Shown: one piece after another, positions 58,842 through 64,000 of the stretch
Layout of the letters: every line of letters starts with the position of its first letter
How positions within the stretch are numbered: the stretch's first letter is position 1
NCBI RefSeq assembly: GCF_042678945.1
Contig: NZ_JBHTLM010000017.1
Span: 1-64,000 of the forward strand
Reading direction: 5' to 3'
DNA length: 64,000 nucleotides
Source: Fontibacillus puldeungensis
GTDB lineage: Bacteria > Bacillota > Bacilli > Paenibacillales > Paenibacillaceae
Notes under the pieces: generated by a model
The model's input: the letters and a program-made list of their open reading frames with translations, nothing else
Told to the model about the DNA's origin: nothing
Databases searched by the model: none
Translations under genes and position numbers: made by a program

Positions 58842-59480
58842 TTATAGTTTTTTGCTTACCGGGTGCCGCAGAACGGTTTTCAGCTTCTCCGGAGCCGTTT
58901 TCCGCGGATCCTTCAAGTAGACTTCATGGTGCTTACGGTCCGTACCACAGCAATCGATTAAGCCGTTTTCCGCTATAAATTGTTGCATTCGGTCGATCGA
59001 GCCGAGCTCCCTGCTGTACGGCCCCGTGTGCATCATCTGCACGCACAGCCCCTCATCGTAAGTCGTTAGCCGGGCACGGTTAAAATCCAGCTCTGGTTTC
59101 TTTTTAGCCGCCTGCTTACAGGCCCACTCGAACACGCTCTGCGTCACAAAATCGGGCTGGCGAATCATCGAAGTCCAACGCCACTGGTCACGGTTTGGGT
59201 CATAACCTACTCCGGCGGCTGAATCCCACAGCCCCTCAAGTGGCGGAACAACATACTCAATATAGCCTTCGGGCTGACTTCCGCTCATTTTGCTCATTTT
59301 TATCGTATATGTCAGGGAGTACAAAATTTGTACTGCGTTTTGGTAGCTTTCACTTTCCGGAGCGCCCTCACCCGCCACCACAATAAAGTTCATTTTCGGC
59401 ACCTGAATCAGCTCAGGCTCTCCCTTCGGCAAATACAAATCCTTGTATTTCTTTTTAAAATCCAGCTTATCGGCAGGCAC
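58842..59480 (-). CDS. GyrI-like small-molecule-binding protein
   Basis: The 212-residue protein has a GyrI-like (SOUL/AraC effector-binding) fold: the start KKKYKDLYLPKGEPELIQVP, then VVAGEGAPESESYQNAVQILY, IEYVVPPLEGLW, and the C-terminal MHTGPYSRELGSIDRMQQFI typical of this family. GyrI-like proteins bind and sometimes hydrolyse small amphipathic or cyclopropanoid compounds. The start is GTG behind GGAGGAGGAG. It lies 19 bp after another GyrI-like gene, so the two probably form an operon. Confidence 0.85.
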   Translation of the reverse strand: MPADKLDFKKKYKDLYLPKGEPELIQVPKMNFIVVAGEGAPESESYQNAVQILYSLTYTIKMSKMSGSQPEGYIEYVVPPLEGLWDSAAGVGYDPNRDQWRWTSMIRQPDFVTQSVFEWACKQAAKKKPELDFNRARLTTYDEGLCVQMMHTGPYSRELGSIDRMQQFIAENGLIDCCGTDRKHHEVYLKDPRKTAPEKLKTVLRHPVSKKL

Positions 59481-59499
59481 TGACTCTCCTCCTCCTACC

Positions 59500-60249
59500 C
59501 TAATTCCCGTTCTTCCAGCGCTTCAGCGTTGGAAACCACCCTAGCATCGCCTTTCTGGCTTCTTCTTTGTCCTCAAACATGCCCGAATCTCCACCGTACT
59601 GCAAGCAAAGCTCTACCATTTCCTCCATGGTTTGATTGCCGGTAAAGCTTCCGTTTTGGTAGCAATACTGGCAGTAGTCGTAGTTTACATCCCCATCCTC
59701 TTCGGTACCAAGATGCTCATTCTCCGTTAACGGCATTCCACAGCTTTGGCAAAATACGTAATTCTCGGCAATCGGAAAATATAGCTCCACGCGCTGTGGA
59801 TTTCCTGGCTCCGGATAATGCTCGTGGGCGGCGCCCACCATATGCAGGCCATGCTTAGGCATATACTGCTCGATAACTTCGCCAAACACCTCACCGTAAG
59901 CGGTTTGTGTGACGTCTGCGACCAGATAGGTTTGGGCTGGAACCGTCCACTTCGTCCACCCTTCAGGGGCTTCGCCATCCGCCTCAATCTCACATCCTGC
60001 CAAATACAGTCCCTCATTATCCCATCTGCCCAGGAACTTGTCCGGGTGTCCCATGATTCCCCACATGCCTTTTGGAGCTCCGCTCTCACCCTTGATTACG
60101 ATATCTTCGACCATGCCATACTGTGCATTTGCCTGATCCCAGAGCGGCAAGATCCACTGCGGCCCTTCCTCCGACTTTCCTTGTCCCAACCTCCCAACAA
60201 CCGTAAATTCCGGCACATACTTGATCGTTGTTTTCACCACAATCGACAC
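59500..60249 (-). CDS. GyrI-like domain protein with C-terminal zinc ribbon
   Basis: The 249-residue protein has an N-terminal GyrI/AraC-effector-type domain (1-165: YVPEFTVVGRLGQG, MYGIMGHPD-like MWGIMGHPDKF, VPAQTYLVADVTQT, RVELYFPI) and a C-terminal zinc ribbon of the zf-ribbon type (CQSCGMPL...YDYCQYCYQNG, about 170-205), followed by a helical tail (MEEMVELCLQYGG). The probable start is GTG with AAGAAGGGAT just upstream. The domain pair is found in stand-alone sensors of unknown ligand. It lies 57 bp from the WYL regulator gene on the same strand. Confidence 0.82.
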   Translation of the reverse strand: MSIVVKTTIKYVPEFTVVGRLGQGKSEEGPQWILPLWDQANAQYGMVEDIVIKGESGAPKGMWGIMGHPDKFLGRWDNEGLYLAGCEIEADGEAPEGWTKWTVPAQTYLVADVTQTAYGEVFGEVIEQYMPKHGLHMVGAAHEHYPEPGNPQRVELYFPIAENYVFCQSCGMPLTENEHLGTEEDGDVNYDYCQYCYQNGSFTGNQTMEEMVELCLQYGGDSGMFEDKEEARKAMLGWFPTLKRWKNGN

Positions 60250-60306
60250 ATCCCTTCTTATGATAGTGCCATTGTACCAAGGTTAATTTGACAACAGTAT
60301 GTCATA

Positions 60307-61221
60307 TTAAACAGAGTCATTGTACAAGTTAGCTATTTTTTTTGCTTTTTCCCCTAGAATACGTCTTACATGGGCTGGAGAAATAACATGCACGTCTTCG
60401 CCGAAAGAAAGCAGATAACCGTAAACCCATTCATCCTCCGGATACCAGACGGATACCTTTAGGGAACCGTCCTCAACACGAACTACCTGTGATCGGTCAA
60501 ATTCATCAAAGATACGAAAGGCGATACGCGGAGAAAACTCCAGCTCTAGACGGACGACCTGCTCCGGACGCATCACGCTTGATTCGAAGTCGGGGGCCTG
60601 CTTTTGTCTCCGTTCAAAATGTGCCCCGGTGATATGTACATTTTCGATCCGGCTCATTTTGAAACTGCGAAAATCCTGCTTCTGCAGGCAATAGCCTTGC
60701 AGATACCATGCTCGATTTTTAAACTGCAGCTTCATCGGTTCGACCTGCCGCTCACTCTTCTCGCATTTCGAACTGTAGTATGTAAAGGTAATGACTTCGG
60801 ATTGCAAAATGGCCATTTTCAGTCTGCTGAACATTTCTTTCTCTAAATCGCCGCTGCCCCAATGAGAAAAATCGACGCCGATCCAATTAATCTCTTCCTT
60901 TTGAAACAGACTACTCAATTTAGACAGGACCAGACCGGAATCTGCCGCATGAGTTGCGGTAAGGCTTTGCAGGCCGAACAAGATTTCATTCTGCTCCTCT
61001 TCGGTGAGCAGCGATTTGTTCAGCACAAAATCCGGCAGCAGTCCGATTCCGCCACCTTTACCCTTTGTGCAATAGACCGGAATGCCCGCCCCACTGAGTG
61101 TGTCCATATCACGGTATATCGTCCGCGTAGACACTTCAAAACGTTCAGCCAGCTCTGCCGCCGTCACCGTTTTGCGTTCCATCAGTATGTATACAATTTC
61201 AAACAACCGATTCATCTGCAA
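60307..61221 (-). CDS. YafY-type WYL-domain transcriptional regulator
   Basis: The 304-residue regulator has an N-terminal HTH_11 winged helix (residues 1-60: VTAAELAERFEVSTRTIYRDMDTLS) and a WYL ligand-binding domain (about 140-215, with AWYLQGYCLQKQDFR and FKMSRIENV). The C-terminal WCX extension is present. The start is TTG behind GGAGTG. It lies upstream of the two GyrI-like genes on the same strand and probably regulates them; WYL domains sense small ligands or nucleotides. Confidence 0.9.
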   Translation of the reverse strand: MQMNRLFEIVYILMERKTVTAAELAERFEVSTRTIYRDMDTLSGAGIPVYCTKGKGGGIGLLPDFVLNKSLLTEEEQNEILFGLQSLTATHAADSGLVLSKLSSLFQKEEINWIGVDFSHWGSGDLEKEMFSRLKMAILQSEVITFTYYSSKCEKSERQVEPMKLQFKNRAWYLQGYCLQKQDFRSFKMSRIENVHITGAHFERRQKQAPDFESSVMRPEQVVRLELEFSPRIAFRIFDEFDRSQVVRVEDGSLKVSVWYPEDEWVYGYLLSFGEDVHVISPAHVRRILGEKAKKIANLYNDSV

Positions 61222-61428
61222 GGTTCGATCACTCCTTGAATACAGTATACAGCAGTCTTGTTGCGGAGGGATGTCTTAAAAGTGAGCTCGAACAACTTTA
61301 AGAGCGGGGTAAAAAAGCGCTAAATGCTGGTGTCCATGAACGACTATGAGAAGGGAAAACGTAAGGTCGATTACCATAAAAGAACACAAAAAAATCCTTA
61401 ATGGTTTAAGGATTCGTGAATTACTGTA

Positions 61429-61502
61429 TGGAGCGGGTGATGGGAATCGAACCCACGCTACCAGCTTGGAAGGCTGGAGTTCTACCATTGAACTACACCC
61501 GC
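61429..61502 (-). tRNA. tRNA-Gly (anticodon TCC)
   Basis: The minus strand gives a full cloverleaf: acceptor GCGGGTG pairing with CACCCGC (61433-61439 and 61496-61502), D-loop AGTTCAATGGTAGAAC, anticodon loop CTTCCAA, T-loop GGTTCGATTCC, and encoded CCA (61429-61431). Confidence 0.96.
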
Positions 61503-61509
61503 AAATATA

Positions 61510-61586
61510 TGGTCGGGACGACACGATTCGAACATGCGACCCCCTGGTCCCAAACCAGGTGCTCTACCAAGCTGAGCTACGTCCCG
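61510..61586 (-). tRNA. tRNA-Pro (anticodon TGG)
   Basis: The minus strand gives acceptor CGGGACG/CGTCCCG (61580-61586 and 61514-61520), D-loop AGCTCAGCTTGGTAGAGC, anticodon loop TTTGGGA, T-loop GTTCGAATC and encoded CCA (61510-61512). It is 7 bp upstream of tRNA-Gly, and they are probably one transcript. Confidence 0.97.
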
Positions 61587-61712
61587 TTAGTTATATCGGC
61601 CGCAGCCGTTCTTGTGAGAACAAGATATAATATAACATTTTTCTAACATCAATGCAACATAATAAATTGGAACTTATTTTGCCTGGCTGCTCTAGAGAGA
61701 GGATATATCCAC

Positions 61713-61799
61713 ATGCTCGTCACAGATGAAGCAATCGCCGCTAGCATCATTACATCTACTTTCTCTCAACTAGAGGAGGACGATAAAATAACTGTATGA
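61713..61799 (+). CDS. Possible 28-residue peptide, unconfirmed
   Basis: A short frame ATG...TGA has GAGAGG 10 nt upstream and would encode an acidic soluble peptide (LVTDEAIAASIITSTF...LEEDDKITV). I know no relative. It lies alone between the tRNAs and the GGDEF-EAL gene, with no clear promoter, so it may be chance. The rest of 61587-61856 shows nothing. Confidence 0.2.
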   Translation: MLVTDEAIAASIITSTFSQLEEDDKITV

Positions 61800-61856
61800 A
61801 ATACAGCTATTCATCTAGCGCCTCTCCCCCTGTACGGTAGTGACGTAATGACTACC

Positions 61857-63968
61857 TTAACCGGCTTTCCGGCTAAGAAATTTACTTTCAAATTCTGATG
61901 CAGGTACCGGTTTACTAAATAAATAACCTTGTCCTTCATGGCAATTTTGCAGCTTGAGAAACTCCAGCTGCTCTTGATTTTCTACGCCTTCTGCAGTTAC
62001 CTTCAGCTTGAGGTGGTGAGCCATCGTCGTGATGGTCGATACGATCGCCGCATCATTGCCGTCACACATAACCTCTTTGACGAAGGAGCGGTCTATCTTC
62101 AGCCGGTCGATCGGCAAACTCTTCAAATAATACAGCGAGCTGTACCCTGTACCGAAATCATCGATGCTAATATGTATGCCTAATTTTTTCAAACGGTACA
62201 ATTGCTCCAAAGCCGTATCGATATCATACGTCATGCTTTCCGTAACTTCCAGCTCCAGATAGCGCGGATCTAAGCCAACCTCTTGAAGAATAGAATCGAT
62301 CCGTTCCGTAAGATTGTACTGCCGGAATTGGCGCATGGACAAATTAACTGAAACGCAAACCGGGTCATAGCCTTCATCCTGCCACTTTTTATTGTATTGA
62401 CACGCCGTCTTCAGCACCCATTCGCCGAGCGGCACAATAAGACCGCTGTCCTCAGCTAGTGGAATGAATTCACTCGGCGGGAGCAGTCCCCGTTTCGGGT
62501 GATTCCACCGAACAAGAGCCTCCATACCTAGCATCTTTCCGGTATCCAAACCAATTTGCGGTTGAAACTCAAGGAAAAACTCCTCTCGCTCCAAGCCTTT
62601 ACGCATATCGTTCTCCAGCTCAACTCTCGATTGCGTTCTCATCTTCATCGCAGCAGTATAACGGGAAAATTCAACACCATGTTCCTTAGCGTGATGTACC
62701 GCCATATCTGCATACTGAATCATTTGATCCACCGAATCACCATCATCCGGAAATATCGATAATCCCATACTCAGTGAAATATGATACTCTGTATCATCGA
62801 TCATAATCGTAGGGTTTATAGAGCTTAGCAGTTGCTTCGCTTTTGCTTCCGCCGAGGCGTTATCGTTCATCTCCGCCAGAATGATGGCAAATTCGTCTTC
62901 ACCCATCCGGTAAACGCTGTCTTTGCCAACACACAGTTTGGATAAGCGGTCCCCTAATTCCGTTAACAGCTTGTCCCCTGCACTGTAGCCGAGCGAGTCG
63001 TTAATCGCTTTGAATCGGTCGATATTGATCACGGCCACACCTGTGCAGACTTCGGAAAAAGCTAGACTTTCAGCAAGCTGCTCCTTCATTCGCCGTAAAT
63101 TCGGCAGACCCGTCAAATCATCATAATAGGCCATATGCTTCATCTGTGCCTCAGCAAGCTGCTGCCCTTTGAATGGCTCTTCAATCGTCAATCGATAAAC
63201 GCCCTTCAACACAAAATAATACGAAACCGCCATAAACCATTGCCCGGCCACTAGTTTAATCCCATTGGAATCAGCCAGCGGTATAGTCAGCAATATGTGC
63301 CCAATCATCATATACACCAAAGCTCGGGTAACGGTCATTACCGCCGGTGGACGTAAGACGCGATGACGATATAAGGTGGCTATGATAGCGAAAAAATATA
63401 GCAGCGGAATGCCTAGCAGTACCGCCAAATCTCCTAAATCAAGCTTGGATGTTCCGTACCATGCCTGTAACTGATCCTGATAAAAATTCATTAGTATTAA
63501 ACCGGAGACAGTCAGAACCGCCGCTGCAGTAAACACGGTTATCCGGTGATTTCCAGATACCTGCTTTTCCTTCGAAGTGAAAATAGCCAACATCCCGAAG
63601 GCACCTAAAATATGTGATACGGTCAAAAACCATGTCGACAAGGCAAAACTAGGTCTAAAGCCCAAAAGAGTAATTCCGCTGTATGATGCGGCATAGTGTA
63701 CGTCCAAAATACCGATGACAGAGAACAAAACGGCGGAATAAAGCCGCTGCCTGGACAACTTCTCGACAAACACAATCCAACCCTGGGTAAAGATCGCAAA
63801 CGATACACCCAAACATAGAAGCCCTGCAGTAAGATGAAGTGCCTGCATCGCTTTCCCCGTCATTTGGGGTAACCCGGACATGGTTGATAACCGAAGAACA
63901 ACAATGAACAAGGCGAGCCCGATGATCCCGTGTATGATTGTTGTTTTTTCCTCTTTCCTGATCCTCAA
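61857..63968 (-). CDS. Membrane-anchored GGDEF-EAL protein (c-di-GMP turnover)
   Basis: The 703-residue protein has an N-terminal membrane region with about eight helices (10-260, a MASE-like 7TM sensor), a GGDEF domain (about 280-435) and an EAL domain (about 455-695). The GGDEF active site reads RMGEDEF, which keeps the catalytic Asp-Glu. The EAL site is MEALVRWNHPKRG, with later NLSMRQF, DDFGTGYSSL and EGVENQEQLEF intact, so phosphodiesterase activity is likely and cyclase activity possible. The start is TTG at 63968, 10 nt after GGAGG; the next in-frame Met is far inside helix 1. Confidence 0.9.
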   Translation of the reverse strand: MRIRKEEKTTIIHGIIGLALFIVVLRLSTMSGLPQMTGKAMQALHLTAGLLCLGVSFAIFTQGWIVFVEKLSRQRLYSAVLFSVIGILDVHYAASYSGITLLGFRPSFALSTWFLTVSHILGAFGMLAIFTSKEKQVSGNHRITVFTAAAVLTVSGLILMNFYQDQLQAWYGTSKLDLGDLAVLLGIPLLYFFAIIATLYRHRVLRPPAVMTVTRALVYMMIGHILLTIPLADSNGIKLVAGQWFMAVSYYFVLKGVYRLTIEEPFKGQQLAEAQMKHMAYYDDLTGLPNLRRMKEQLAESLAFSEVCTGVAVINIDRFKAINDSLGYSAGDKLLTELGDRLSKLCVGKDSVYRMGEDEFAIILAEMNDNASAEAKAKQLLSSINPTIMIDDTEYHISLSMGLSIFPDDGDSVDQMIQYADMAVHHAKEHGVEFSRYTAAMKMRTQSRVELENDMRKGLEREEFFLEFQPQIGLDTGKMLGMEALVRWNHPKRGLLPPSEFIPLAEDSGLIVPLGEWVLKTACQYNKKWQDEGYDPVCVSVNLSMRQFRQYNLTERIDSILQEVGLDPRYLELEVTESMTYDIDTALEQLYRLKKLGIHISIDDFGTGYSSLYYLKSLPIDRLKIDRSFVKEVMCDGNDAAIVSTITTMAHHLKLKVTAEGVENQEQLEFLKLQNCHEGQGYLFSKPVPASEFESKFLSRKAG

Positions 63969-64000
63969 TGTTCATCAACCTCCGGACGCAAATATCTGTC

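Overview
The window reads as a stretch of chromosome from an endospore-forming Gram-positive bacterium, most likely Paenibacillaceae (Paenibacillus or a close relative). The reasons are a LiaFSR-type cell-envelope system, a gamma-type small acid-soluble spore protein, a Spo0E-family phosphatase, YtxC next to thrS, the YwbE and MetI/MetC families, T-box and S-box leaders, sigma-A promoters with 16-18 bp spacers, strong GGAGG ribosome sites and many TTG/GTG starts. I saw no prophage, insertion sequence, rRNA or CRISPR array. About five sixths of the genes lie on the minus strand.

Layout. 1-2934: the end of a degenerate MocR-like gene, a two-gene plus-strand unit (membrane coiled-coil protein and phosphodiester glycosidase) and a 34-residue membrane protein. 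2993-5676: AbrB-type regulator, sugar O-acetyltransferase, trmL, serC. 5834-14207: a sugar module made of a mutarotase-like protein, a GH94 phosphorylase, two permeases, a binding lipoprotein and a divergent LacI regulator; matching CGAAA-N4-TTTCG palindromes lie in both halves of the divergent promoter region. 14275-18435: an APH-like kinase, a DUF4177 protein, a type I-beta glutamine synthetase with GlnR/TnrA-like boxes, and DAHP synthase. 19477-28495: CAP-domain protein, ispH, a two-component pair downstream of htrA, liaFSR and a spore protein. 28626-33858: 3D-domain protein, thrS with its T-box, ytxC, mqnC (futalosine route to menaquinone). 34347-37949: a SAM-I riboswitch driving metA-metI-metC. 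38104-41923: corA with a long leader, an HRDC protein with a promoter-proximal terminator, a DUF3055 protein, a 5'-3' exonuclease. 41958-47548: Spx/ArsC-like protein, RluA-type pseudouridine synthase, cobalamin adenosyltransferase, Spo0E-like protein, an AlaT/AlaR-like pair, an MFS carrier. 48154-54527: zinc-ribbon and DUF350 proteins, mutS2, a YvlD-like membrane protein, a CuA lipoprotein, a ZapA-coiled-coil fusion. 54640-63968: pheST with T-box, ywbE, two GyrI-like proteins, a WYL regulator, tRNA-Gly, tRNA-Pro and a GGDEF-EAL protein.

The most unusual content is outside the genes. Two copies of a ~440-510 bp intergenic element (18709-19220 and 47645-48087) share ordered hairpins, end on the minus strand in a terminator-like stem whose closing pair differs by a compensatory change, and differ by a nested 65-bp palindrome carried only by the first copy. 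This is my best candidate for an undescribed RNA or repeat family. A second, unrelated family (four CTAACGAA units in nested inverted order, 34105-34290) lies in the 3' region of the methionine operon. The corA leader and the terminator just after the HRDC-gene promoter are further RNA-level candidates.
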